DNA of 64,000 nt from Aldrovandia affinis. Taxonomy: Eukaryota; Chordata; Actinopteri; Notacanthiformes; Halosauridae. The first letter of the stretch is position 1, and each line of letters starts with the position of its first letter. The notes below the pieces were generated by a model that was given only the letters and a program-made list of their open reading frames with translations, ran no database searches and had not been told where the DNA came from. The position numbers were made by a program, and so were the translations under genes. The stretch covers positions 1 through 64,000 of the forward strand of contig JAINUG010000372.1 of assembly GCA_029706075.1 (NCBI GenBank), in the 5' to 3' direction. Of this stretch, positions 21,068 through 31,645 are shown piece after piece.

Positions 21068-22380
21068 TAGGCCTATAAATAAAAATATATTTTAACGAGC
21101 CCCGAATCTTTTGATCACAATGCCCCTCGCTTGCTCCCACGAACTACATTTTTTAAGGAAAGTAAAACGTAAAGTGACTTTTACTGCAAATAAGTTATTA
21201 AAGTGGACGAGATGAACCCTAATGGAAAATTAACAACTGATTCCCACTCACAGTAAAAATCAATAAATAAAAAAAATAAAAAGTGTGTTGCAGAATTACA
21301 AAAAAAAAAAAAACAGAAAAGAAAATCAGGGAATCTGGTCCTGGCGAAGGCTATGTTGAAAAAAAAAAAAAACAAAAAGTTTATATTTCCAAAATGCCTT
21401 GGTTTGCCGATTGTCCTCTCTGCGCTGAGTCAGCGTTCTGTTTGCAAACACACTGCAGGGGTGATAGGTGATAGGGTGGATGGGGAGGGGTGGAGGGTGG
21501 TGATGGGGGAGGGTGGAGGGGTGGAAGGGTGGAGGGGGGAGGGGTGGAGGGTGGAGTGATGGGGAATGGGGAAGTGATGAGCGTCTCTTCAGCCTTCTGC
21601 ACAATCCGGCAGTCTCTCAGTTCAAATCTAGACGGCTTGCCTTCCTGCGCTGTTTTTTTTTGGGGGTTTGTGCTGTATTTGCTCACAATTAGTTGAAAAT
21701 GAGGGTCGTCCCTGTCCATCCCTCCTTCAGCGCTAGCTCCAGTTGCTTGCTGAACCGGAGAGGGGTCGGGGGGGATCACCGGAGTGACTCTGTAATTGGC
21801 TCCCCGTGCTCTCCCCTCGTAGCTGTCGGCTTTCAGGCTTATTCCCCTTTGAGCGCCCCCCCCCCCCCACCGCCAAACCCCCAGCCCTCCTCCAAACTTT
21901 CATTCTGATTCCACTGCAGATCCCCCCAAAAAAACGTATCTTTCACCGTGATCGTGAGTGAGGCTCGCGGAAAAATGGCATCTGCCCAAACCCCCCTCCC
22001 CACCCCGAGGAAAAGGTCGAATCAGTCGAGGTGGGGGGGTGTTTGGGGCCAAGCGCAAGGCCATAATGGACCCTTCCCCCCCAACCCGAATACTGAGCTG
22101 AAGAGCAATCACTGCTCACCTGAAGCAAGAGTGTATGAGTCCCTCACGCCTGAGAGCTGGGGCTAAGCCAAGCCCCAAATCTGCCCTCTGCGGGGCAGGG
22201 CACCAAAACGAAAACAAGGCCAGAGGGTCAGGAGAGGAGAGATTAAAAAGCCCGGAGATGTGAACTCCCACAGAACCATCAGGGGAGGTCAACTTTGAGC
22301 TTGTTCTGTGTGGTCTTCGGGAGGTTTCCATCCCGGACCGACAGTGGGATTGGCCTGTATTTTCTAAAGATTTTGTTTCA
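21068..22380. other. unique spacer, A-rich and G-rich stretches
   Basis: Contains A runs (21300-21315, 21359-21373), a GGGTGGA-type G-rich segment (21479-21560) and a CT/C-rich region (21855-21895). Open frames here follow the base bias. No gene is supported. Confidence 0.35.
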
Positions 22381-22701
22381 GATTTTCTCCCATTTTCTCC
22401 CAATTTAGTAGCCAATCACACCCGCTATTTTATGTCAATCCCCCCCCTAGTAATGTGAGTTCACTGCCGTAGTCCGAAGCATCGCCTCCTCCGAGACGGC
22501 ACTCGCCAAGCCGTCGACCGTAACCCGGTACTACAGGGCCACTCTTATGCGCAGCGAACGTCCTGTCGGCTTCCCTCCCCCTCCCTGGGGCGGACAGCCA
22601 ATCACCGCCCCCTGGAGCGGACTATGGCGAGACGGGGAATCGAACCCCGGTCTCCGTGGCCAGTGTCGAACGTTGTAACCACTGGACCACGCGGGGAGGC
22701 C
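22381..22701 (-). repeat. SINE-B, near full length
   Basis: Tail complement TTTTCTCCCAATTTAGTAGC at the left, body GGGGCGGACAGCCAATCACC, B-box complement GGGGAATCGAACCCC at 22635-22649, and head complement ending ACCACGCGGGGAGGCC. Confidence 0.85.
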
Positions 22702-23392
22702 GTGATCAGTGTTTTCTGTCCCGTTGATCTCAGGTGAACCTGGAGGGGGGGGGGGGTGGGGGAGAAGGAACCCTCCAGAACTGCAGCTGTGTGGCTGGGT
22801 GTTAATTTGACGAGTTTACGAGCCCCGTTTGTCATAACTGTCGCTCTACGCGCTGTGGCAGTTGCTCGACTGTGTGTTCGGTCCGACCACGAGGCTAGTG
22901 CTCACTGTTTATTAATTCCGATGATCTGTTTATGTTATTTTTAACGGTATTAGATGCATCTCCGTGCTTTACGATGCGCGTCACGGCTTGAGGCCGGCGT
23001 AGTTAATCTACAGGAGTGCTTCGGTGACGTCGCCCGTGCGCTCACGTGTCACGCGAGCGTTGTCGGCCAGATCCGCGTCGCTGTCGCTCGTAAAACTCTT
23101 CCATGCGGACGCACTCGTGTTCTCCCACATTAAGTCGCTTTGGAGAGTCTGCTAAACGGATGCGATGTGATTTAATGTGTGAACGTAAGGGGCCTTACCC
23201 CTTGTCTCCGTGCAGAATGAAGGCAAGCTTTTTTTTTTCCTCTTTTTTTAAGGTTGTCACACAAGATTTATCGTCAGTTTCATCACCAAATACATTTTTT
23301 GTTTGTGGGAGGATTTTTAACAATAGACTTCGATAATGATTCAACTTCACAAACAGTAATAAAGGGAGAGGAATTATAATCAAGGGAAGTAT
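22702..23392. other. unique sequence, CpG-rich island at 22970-23100
   Basis: 22970-23100 is CpG-rich with TGACGTCG and CACGTGTCACG. A diverged L2-tail trace (TTAAGTCGCTTTGG, CTGCTAAACGG) lies at 23130-23165. No exon is supported. Confidence 0.35.
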
Positions 23393-23484
23393 CGGCCGGG
23401 AGGGTGGCCGTGCATTTAGGGAACTGGGCTTGCAGGTTTCGAATCCCAGGTGGAGCACTGCCACTGTACCCTTGAGCAAAGGGG
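23393..23484 (+). repeat. SINE-A head fragment
   Basis: TTAGGGAACTGGGCTTGCAG, a B-box-like GGTTTCGAATCCC and CACTGTACCCTTGAGCAAAG match the first half of SINE-A. The tail is absent. Confidence 0.65.
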
Positions 23485-24092
23485 GACGGAAGGAACGCAG
23501 GAGTTGAATATCTAGGTGAGTATATTGAATGTCTGTGTTGTGGTTTCCTGGAGCGACGGACCCATGTCCATCAGAAGCCATGAAACCAGAAGTGCCAGTG
23601 GAGTCAAAGGGGGTCGTCAGTCTCCATTTCAAGAAATCATATCGGTAATGAAAGGGAACCTGCTAATGGATGGAAATTCAGTGCGCGTGTTAATCTGGTA
23701 TTCAGCTCATGTGTTTAATTCACACTGTGCAAACACGCGAGGGTAGCGCTGCGGTAGGACAATAATACGAATGACAGCAAACACAGGCATGGCTGCTGCT
23801 TGTATGCAGATGTGGAACATGCAGACACAAAGCCATGGCCGTGTTTTCTCTATCACGCGTTGCCCGGCATGAGCACTTTCTTATCTAGCCATGTGTGTGG
23901 AAAGCCGTGCGAGGTGCCAATGGTGGATACATGAATATCGGTTTTCCTGCAAGGATGAGAGAAGCCCTGCTGATGTATCCTTTTAGAAAAACGTCTCCTG
24001 GCTGGACGTGCGACAGCGCCAACCGTCAAACAGTATCAAAAGGAACAACGTTTAACCTAAACCGCTTAAAAAGAGCCAAAAAGGGCAATTTA
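23485..24092. other. unique spacer
   Basis: No repeat or exon recognised; mixed composition. Confidence 0.3.
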
Positions 24093-24351
24093 ATCTCCCT
24101 CCCTCCCTCCCTCCTCTCTCTCTTTCTCCCCCCTCTTTCTCTCTCCATCCCTCACTCTCTCCTTCTACCTCCCTCTCTCTCTCTCTCCCTCTCTATTTCT
24201 CTCTCCATCCCTCGCTCTCTCTTTCTCTCCCTCTCTCTCTGTCTCCCTCTCTATTTCTCTCTCCATCCATCCCTTCCTCTCTTTCTCCCTCCCTTGCTCC
24301 TTCTCTTTCCCCAACTCCTATTCTCTCCATCCCCCTCTCTCTCTCTCCCAG
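24093..24351. repeat. (CT)n / (CTCCCTCTCTC)n array
   Basis: Pyrimidine-rich tract with imperfect units such as TCTATTTCTCTCCATCCCTC repeated three or four times. The Ser/Leu-rich frame across it is not a gene. Confidence 0.9.
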
Positions 24352-24472
24352 TCCGTTGAAGTAAAACAATGCGTTTGTTTTTCATCTTTATTAATGTTGT
24401 TAAGTTTTGTCTGTGCTGGTGGAAATGGCCCTTAACTCCACTCTTAATTGTTCACCTAAAGCATGTTAGTAG

Positions 24473-24585
24473 GTGGAGGTGTAGTATAGCGGTTAGGGGA
24501 ACTGGGCTCGTAAAAGCTAAGGTGGCAGGTTCGATCCCCAGGTGGGCGCACTGCTGTTATATCCTTGAACAAAGGCACTTAACCT
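24473..24585 (+). repeat. SINE-A, 3-prime truncated
   Basis: Clear A-box-like TGTAGTATAGCGGTTAGGGG and B-box GGTTCGATCCCC (24529-24540), then the SINE-A linker to AGGCACTTAACCTG. The L2 tail is missing. Confidence 0.8.
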
Positions 24586-25065
24586 GAAAACAAAGCAGAA
24601 AGAAGCTCTTAATTTAGATTTTTCAGGCACTTCTACTAGCAAATCATCGTGTTCTTGCCCCCCTTCCCCCGAGAATCGATAAGCGTTTGCTCATCGCAAA
24701 TTCCGAGGCTTTTTTCCTCCCTGTTATTCTTTTCCAATGATGGTACCAGCCGTGGTGAATGATAAATGGCAGCAATAGCACAAAACAGAGCAAACTAGAT
24801 CAGGGCGCGGTGACGAAACGGCTCCTCGGCAGAAACTAAAGGGCAGCCGCGTTCAAACCCAACCCCAACCGGTGAGTCATGCAGGATGAGTCCGCGTTCA
24901 AACCAAACCACGCCGGTGAATCGGACGCTGGATGAGTCCTCCTCGCAGCCGTGCTAATGGAGCGCTGTGCTGATGTTTTAAATTAATAAATTAACCAGTT
25001 ACTTTGTCTATATACACGGATATAGCCACATTAAAAGCAACACGGTGCACGTACGCGTAACTGAC
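24586..25065. other. unique spacer with a ~47-bp direct duplication
   Basis: 24848-24944 holds two imperfect copies of GCGTTCAAACC ... CCGGTGA ... GGATGAGTCC. Otherwise unique. Confidence 0.4.
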
Positions 25066-25440
25066 AAAGTAAAGGAAACACTTGAGTAAATGAAGGGTTC
25101 TGGCGGCTCTGTTATGGTGTGGGGGTGTATTTTCCTGCCATGGTTTAGGTCCACTCAACCCCCTTACAGGGCAAGATAAATGCCAATAAATACAAAGCCA
25201 TTCTGAGTGATCACCTTCATCCTGTGGTGAAGCATTTCTATCCTGATGGGACTGGTCTCTTCCAGGATGACAATGCCCCAATTGAACACTCGAGAACAAA
25301 GAGAATGATGGAACAAATTATGGAATTTCTCATGGAAGAATGGTGTTGCATCCCTCCAATAAAGTTCCAGACACCAGATTCTGTTCTGGTGGCTCATGGT
25401 GGCCCATTGCCCTATTAACACTTTATGTTGGTACCATTTA
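25066..25440 (+). mobile_element. Tc1/mariner remnant, internally deleted
   Basis: Left end ACAAAGTAAAGGAAACACTT. Transposase pieces are SVMVWG near 25100, then FQDDNAPIE at about 25260-25286 with the second catalytic Asp intact, then EFLMEEWCCIPPIKFQ near 25327-25370. The segment carrying the last Glu (PDLNPIEHLW in the family) is deleted between them. Not functional. Confidence 0.8.
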
Positions 25441-25876
25441 AAAAAAAAAAAATATTATTACTATTATTATTATTTTACAAACAGTTTAATAGATGCTTCA
25501 GAGCTTAGCGTGCCTATGTATCGTATAAAATAGTGTTATTGACAGGATGCCTTTGACCAGCCTTTGACCTTAGGGCTAAGCCTTACCCAGTGCAACAAGG
25601 CCCGCTCGGGGTGCTTATAAATCATTTATAGAGCATTTATAGATCATTAATAACCCCACACACTGGTCTTCTGCTTTAAGCTCCCACACTCAGCCAGCGG
25701 TGGCTTTACTCTCACCTGTGCCCACATCTTTACCTCTGCGTCTCCTACCTGTCTGTCCATTAACATTCCCTTCCTGTGGACTGTGAGGAGCCAGTGGAAC
25801 AGGGCGAGTGTCAGGAGATGGGCGCGTGACGTGGCTGTTGAGATCGAGAATCAGGACAGTGGAGCTGCGGCTCAGA
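25441..25876. other. unique spacer
   Basis: ATT-rich near 25441-25475, then unique. No gene is supported. Confidence 0.3.
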
Positions 25877-25879
25877 GGG

Positions 25880-25924
<45 letters not shown>

Positions 25925-26447
25925 GGAGAGAGGGAGAGAGAGAGAGTGAGGGAGAGAGGGGAGAGAGAGAGAGGGGGAGAGAGGGAGAAAGAGAGAGGGA
26001 GAGAGAGGGAGAGAGAGGGAGGGGGAGGGGAGAGAGGGAGAGAGGAGAGAGAGAGGAGGAGAGAGAGAGAGAGAGGGGGGGAGAGGGGGAGAGAGAGGAG
26101 GGGGAGGGGAGAGAGGGGGAGAGGGGGAGAGGGAGAGGGAGGGGGGAGAGGGGGAGGAGAGGGAGGGGGAGAGAGGGGGAGGGAGGGGAGGAGGGGGAGG
26201 GGGAGGGGAGGGGGAGAGAGGGAGGCAGAGGGGGGAGGAGAGGGAGGGGGGGGGAGAGAGGGAGGGAGAGAGGGGGGAGGGGAGGAGGAGGGAGGAGGGA
26301 GGGGGGGGGGAGAGAGGGGGGGGGGAGAGGAGGGGAGAGGGAGAGGGGATGGAGAGGGGAGGGGGAGAGAGGGAGAGGAGGGGGAGAGCAAGGGAAGAGA
26401 TAAAGATGGAGCGAGAGGCGTGAGAGAGAGGGGGAGAGCAAGAGATA

Positions 26448-26485
<38 letters not shown>

Positions 26486-26500
26486 GGGAGGGGAGAGAAT
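25877..26500 (+). repeat. ~620-bp purine-rich (GA/GGGGA)n tract
   Basis: Almost only G and A on this strand over more than 600 bases: GA dinucleotides at both ends and G-richer GGGGAGAGGGAGG units in the middle. Arg/Glu/Gly frames on the plus strand and Ser/Pro/Leu frames on the minus strand are by-products. The tract could form triplex or G-quadruplex DNA. Confidence 0.95.
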
Positions 26501-26849
26501 AGATAGAGGGCGAGAAAGAATGAGAGGGAGCAAGGCTGTTTGTGTTTTGTCTCCAGCAGATCCTAGGAACCTATATATAAACCAAGTGCAGCAAGAATTC
26601 AACTTTCTGTTTCATTTGTTTGTTGATGTAAAACAGATGTGCTGATTCCTTAAGTGCCTTGACCCAGTGGAGGTAGAAAAGTGGAATCGTTAATGCACTC
26701 TGCATAGTACTGTGCGAGTTATTATTTATAATATAAAACACAGCACCTTGTCATTCTCATATATTTTTTTAATTTTTATTTTTTTAGGGTTAGGGTTTAA
26801 GGGTTTAAGTTTTATCCCTGAATGTTTTTAAATTTTTTTAAATTTTTCC
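26501..26849. other. AT-rich spacer
   Basis: T-rich near 26762-26850, including TTAGGGTTAGGGTTTAAGGG. No gene is supported. Confidence 0.3.
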
Positions 26850-27008
26850 TCTCTCCTTTTCTCCCAATTTGTGTACGATGATGATGTGTAGATAATCCCG
26901 CCCACTAAAACCCTGGGCGTTGTTTCGGCCAATCATAAGCCACCCTGCTTATGATTGGCTGCTGCTCACAGTCGGCTCTGGTGCAGACTGGGTTTGATAC
27001 CGATGGTG
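26850..27008 (-). repeat. SINE-B, highly decayed
   Basis: TTTTCTCCCAATTTG at the left and GTCGGCTCTGGTGCAGACTG with a degraded B-box complement (GGGTTTGATACC) at the right. The middle is replaced by sequence containing a perfect 13-bp inverted repeat. Confidence 0.5.
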
Positions 27009-27018
27009 GGCTTTGACT

Positions 27019-27222
27019 GGCAGCGTAGTGTATTGGTTAGGGGAACTAGGCTTGCAACCTGGAGGTTGCAGGTTCGATTCCCAGGTGGGGCACTGCCGCT
27101 GTACCCTTGAGCAAGGTACTTAACCTGAATTACAAATATCCAGCTGTATAAATGGACTGAGTGTAAACTGTGTAAGTTGTTCTGGGTAATAAATAATTCT
27201 GCTAAATGCTTACAGTGTAAAT
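27019..27222 (+). repeat. SINE-A, full length
   Basis: Head GGCAGCGTAGTGTATTGGTT, B-box GGTTCGATTCCC (27070-27081), linker AATATCCAGCTGTATAAATG, then a diverged L2 tail (TTCTGGGTAATAAATAATTC, CTGCTAAATGC). Confidence 0.85.
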
Positions 27223-27555
27223 AGCGGACTTTGGGCTGCATCCACACTCTGAAGCCCAGTGTTTCAGCGGGCAGCACGATCTATTCATGGATTTGTCTTG
27301 ATTTTAAGCTGACTGAAGAATCTTTTAGAGTTCAGAGCGGTGCCAGAAATGAGTGAGAGAAATGGCACAGTGTAGTGTGTGCAGTTCTGATTTATACAAT
27401 ATTACAGCGATGATGGGGGGGGGTGGGGGTCACCTACATTTTGTCACATTTTCAGATCAAACTTGAAGACTAGGTACCATCATTTCAGTTTGGATGTGTC
27501 ACTTTGCAGTGTGGAATATTATTATTTTGTATTAATTTATTATAAATATGTCCAG
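27223..27555. other. unique spacer
   Basis: Contains a G run at 27415-27428. No gene seen. Confidence 0.3.
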
Positions 27556-28150
27556 TTTTCTCCCAATTTGGTTGCCAATTATACCCTCTATTTATCTCAA
27601 TTCCCCCTCCCCCACGAGTCTGCCGCCCGTCCTCCGTGTCGAGACACTCGTCCTGGGCCGATAGATCTGCCTCTTCCGAGACGGAACTCTACCACGGACA
27701 ACTTTTTCCTGCTCCTCGACAGACTTGTGCCGGCTCACCCTCCCCCCTCCCTTGGAGGCGGACAGCCAAACGCCGCCCCTGATCAGGGCTGACGACCTGG
27801 GCCGGTCTGCATTTACATTTACATTTGACACTTTAGGCATTTAGCAGACGCTCTTATCCAGAGCGACTTACAAAGTTCACATTTCTTTACATACAATCTT
27901 ATTTATACAGCTGGATATTTTACTGAAGCAATTCAGGTTAAGTACCTTGCTCAAGGGTACAACGGCAGTGTCCCCACCTGGGAATCGAACCTGCAACCTT
28001 TGCGTTACAAGCCCAGCTCCTTAACCATGATGCTGACACTGCTGCTTTTGGTAGAGACAGACAGACAACTGGCATCCCTGATAGGCAGCGCACACCCCAC
28101 CGGACCAGCCAAAGTGTGGTGCATTATCCGCTCCGCTATCCGCCGCCCCC
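27556..28150 (-). repeat. SINE-C copy split by a SINE-A
   Basis: Tail complement TTTCTCCCAATTTGGTTGCC at 27556, body CTCTTCCGAGACGGAACTC and CTCCCTTGGAGGCGGACAG. After the inserted SINE-A (27810-28050) it resumes with GTAGAGAC ... CCTGATAGGCAGCGCACAC and the head complement near 28120-28148. Confidence 0.85.
27810..28050 (-). repeat. SINE-A inserted in SINE-C
   Basis: Complete minus-orientation SINE-A: CATTTACATTTACATTT tail repeats, stem complement CGCTCTTATCCAGAGCG, linker CATTTATACAGCTGG-like, B-box complement GGGAATCGAACC and head complement to about 28045. It is younger than its host copy. Confidence 0.85.
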
Positions 28151-28589
28151 TTATTATTTTTTTTAAAGTAAGGGTACTCAAGAGTGAAGGTTTTATATTT
28201 GATTAGCTGCGTGGGTCATGACTTATGGCTGTGATGTAAGGTGTAATCTGGGGAGCGGCTGGGCGGAGCCACGGGAGACCTGGGGAAAGCATGGCCCCAT
28301 GCCTGACTCCTGTGGGCTCTCAACAGGAGACAGGGGATTGGCTCCGATCATCGGCCAATAAGAAGACCCCCAGGAATGTGTCAGCTGTGCGTTGTTGGAA
28401 AAAAAACTAAAAGCAACTGCAATTATTTATTTTTTTCAATCGATTGAGTGACTGTGTCGGTGCATTTGCATGCTTACATGTTTGGATACTTGGAGAGCTG
28501 TTGTTGTTAAAGAAATTAAAAAAGAAGAAAAAAGTGTCACTCAAACTCTGATGGGAAAAACCCCCCAAAAAATCATAACTTTATTTTGC
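28151..28589. other. unique spacer
   Basis: T-rich near 28150-28165 and 28425-28436, otherwise mixed. No gene is supported. Confidence 0.3.
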
Positions 28590-28702
28590 ATAGACACACA
28601 AACGCACACCACACATACACACACACCCCACATGCACAAACACACACACGCATACCACACACACATATATACACACCACACACACACACACACACACACA
28701 CA
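28590..28702. repeat. interrupted (CA)n array
   Basis: CA runs broken by ACCACACATAC, ATGCACAAAC and ACACATATATAC units. Confidence 0.9.
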
Positions 28703-29451
28703 AATGGACACATATCGGCCTCCTCCATCCACAGCCCACCCTCACAAGCCCTTCCACCACACGCCCTTGTGCACACAGGGTGACAATATTACCATGACGA
28801 TCCGTAATATTTGTGATGGAAGGAAGCGAAGCGAGCGGCAGGTATGCGCTTCATTTCTGAACATGCGCCGTGTCTGCACATCGCATTATGATGTCATCAC
28901 AGGACACAGAATTGTCAGTTTGTGCAAGAAGATAAATATGTGGCAGCTGGCAGCATACGCTTCGGAGGAGAGCGTGTGAGCGTCTGCGCTCTCCTGAAAT
29001 GACCGGGGACCTCGCACCCGGGACACAGGTTCTACAAATACTACAGGCCATTACAAAATTGGAGAAGAATAAAGAAAAATAAATTTGGAAATATATATAT
29101 TTTTTTAAATGTATATTTTTTTTTTTAAGATAAATATATATATATGATGTTGTTTGCTTTAGCGAAGGGGTGCGTGTGGTTGTGCCAAGGCCTTTTGTGG
29201 AGGGGCTGGGCAGCCCATCTGCGATCCTCTCAAAGTGGCCTGCTGGCCTAGATAATGTTTTCGGGATTGTGAGCCAATCACAGCCAAAAACAGCCAAAAG
29301 CAAAAAAGCAAAAACGATCTGTCACTAAAATTCGGAGTTATTCTCATGAAAGGAGGAGGGGGAGGGGGACAGTAACCTCATTTGCTCCTACCCCAGTCAT
29401 GGCACTGATTTGACCCCCCCATTTTTGGAAATGCGGCACGGTTGTTGGAAC
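28703..29451. other. unique sequence with candidate regulatory island
   Basis: 28790-29020 is unique, with TTATGATGTCATCACAGG (an ATF/AP-1-like site) and balanced composition. 29090-29150 is T/A-rich. No exon is supported. Confidence 0.3.
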
Positions 29452-29683
<232 letters not shown>

Positions 29684-29861
29684 TGAGTGTGGGGATGAAA
29701 CGGTAGGGCAAGGCTACAACAGAGACACACTGAGTCAGACACTGAAACCCACACTTTATTTTATTTCATCATATTTTTGTTATTTTCACAGAGGCCTGCG
29801 TTAGAATAGAGCTCAGTGCTCGTCTGTTTACCGCTTTCCCAGGCTCTCCTCGTGACTGTGC

Positions 29862-30228
29862 GTGCGTGCGTGCGAATGTGTGCGTGCGTGTGTGCGTGCG
29901 TGTGTGTGTGCGTGTGTGTGTGCGTGCGTGCGTGTGTGCGTGCAAATGTGTGTGTGTGAGTGCGTGTGCATGCGTGCATGAATGTGTGTGAGAGAGTGTG
30001 TGTGCATGCGTGCGAATGTGTGTGAGAGTGAATGTGTGTGAGAGAGTGTGTGTGTGCGTGCGTGCGTGCGTGCTTGCTTGCAAATGTGTGTGAGAGAGTG
30101 TGTGTGCGTGCGTGCGAATGTGTGTGAGAGTGTGTGTGGGTGAGCGTGCGTGTGAATGTGTGTGCGTGTGAATGTGTTTGAGAGAGAGTGTGTGTGTGCG
30201 TGCGTGCATGCTTGAAAATGTGTGTGTG
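29862..30228. repeat. (GTGC/GTGT)n complex array
   Basis: Imperfect tandem of GTGCGTGC, GAATGTGTGTGAGAGAGTGT and related units, with the 30-40 bp composite unit repeated about six times. The minus-strand His/Thr/Ala frames come from this array. Confidence 0.9.
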
Positions 30229-30664
30229 CGTACGTGTTTCTTTTAGTAGCAATCGCAGTAGTTGTAGTCAAACAGCCATCAGACAGACAAACTGGTCTGA
30301 TGGCTGAACGTTTCTGCACAATGCAGTATTGTCCATAAAATAAAAAAACAACACAGTTATTTGCTGATAGGCCGTGATGGAACCCCCCCCCCTCATTAAA
30401 CATAGGTTCCCATAGAATGAAACTGAGTGAAGAACAAAAATAAATAATCACGTTAGCTGACAGGCTCCAAGGACAAAGTGAACGGAGTACAGTCTTATTT
30501 GGAGTAAATGTGTGGAGATGCGCAGGAAGCCCCTACGTGAATGACATTGGAGCGATTATGCATTATGTAAGAGACTCATGAATAACCATGAATGTGTATA
30601 GAGGATTATATCTCATGCACAGCAGTGACCCCCTCCACCCCTTTACATTTTATCCTTTACATTT
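30229..30664. other. unique spacer with a perfect hairpin
   Basis: 30273-30306 is a perfect 12-bp inverted repeat. The rest is unique, with a C run at 30383-30392. No gene is supported. Confidence 0.4.
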
Positions 30665-30674
30665 TCTCTCTCCT

Positions 30675-30717
<43 letters not shown>

Positions 30718-30766
30718 GGCGAGGTTTGGCTGATAAAGACTGGCACAGCTCTCAGTTTTTCTCTTC

Positions 30767-30830
<64 letters not shown>

Positions 30831-30865
30831 CTCTCCTCTCCCCTCTCTCTCTCCCTCCCTCCCCG
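30665..30865. repeat. two (CT)n blocks around a 55-bp unique piece
   Basis: CT-rich runs at 30665-30715 and 30760-30865 flank GTTTGGCTGATAAAGACTGG, a piece that recurs at 42.8 kb next to another CT-rich run. Confidence 0.85.
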
Positions 30866-31386
30866 TCAGCTGTAGTGAGCTGCCACTTTTGAGCACACAG
30901 GGACCTACAAGGTGGTGCAGCTACTGCTGTCATCTGTTAAATATTCAGGGACAAACTGTACAAGGGGCGGGAGGGGCTTAAAGAGACAGGGGTGGGGCTT
31001 GTGTGCATTGGGGCGGGGCTTGATGGGACCGGGAGGGGCTTAGGAGAATGGGGCCTTATTTGTTACGCTTTGAACATTTCCGTCTTTTGAACAGGAAGTC
31101 CACTCTGAACAGTTTGCTCCATTTTGGGGCCGAGAATGTTGGCTCTGCTAGGTTGGTGGCGGCGTAACGTATTGCAGCTTAAAATACGTTTTCAAAAGTA
31201 ACTGGCCACAGTTTAAAACACAAACAATCACCCTCTCAGTCGCCACACTTATAAGGTTCTGCAACCGGACCATTTCCGTTTTAAAAGCGTTTGCGTAATG
31301 TCTTGGTTCTCTATTATTGCTGTGTTAAGAATACAGTTAAAAAGCAATTGGGGATCTTTAGTGCTACTGATAGTATAAGTGAGAAT
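30866..31386. other. unique spacer with GC-box cluster
   Basis: 30963-31052 has four degenerate copies of a GGGGCTT-containing unit with GGGGCGGGGCTTG at 31011. Otherwise unique. No start codon or donor stands out downstream. Confidence 0.4.
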
Positions 31387-31645
31387 ATACAAGTAACTGC
31401 CAAAATAAAGGAAACACTTGTGCTAAATGCTTAAAATGTAATGTAAATGTAAATGAGGGATCCTTTGAACGGGTGCAGTACCGTGAGTGTCCATTGGGGG
31501 GGTGCCACGGAGAGAGTACCAGCGGATGGGCCTGGCCCTCTACTGCCCCACCGCCTGGCTAGGACTCTTCTCACCAAGGCCATTTGAGTGTCCCTCCAAG
31601 GTTGACCAAAGTGCTGCCTTGATTTTTGCAGATACCTGTATATTA
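31387..31645 (+). mobile_element. Tc1-derived MITE-like remnant
   Basis: Left end GTAACTGCCAAAATAAAGGA, right end TTTTTGCAGATACCTGTATA, the family terminal repeats. An L2-tail piece (CTTGTGCTAAATGCTTAAAA and ATGTAAATGTAAATG) lies just inside the left end. No transposase sequence remains. Confidence 0.65.

Noticed and set aside
25690-26602. Frames of 189-263 codons rich in Ser/Pro/Leu (minus) or Arg/Glu/Gly (plus)
   Set aside because: By-products of the purine tract.
26786-26812. Interstitial telomere-like TTAGGGTTAGGG
   Set aside because: Only about two full units followed by degenerate TTTAAGGG; too short to be more than chance in a T-rich tract.
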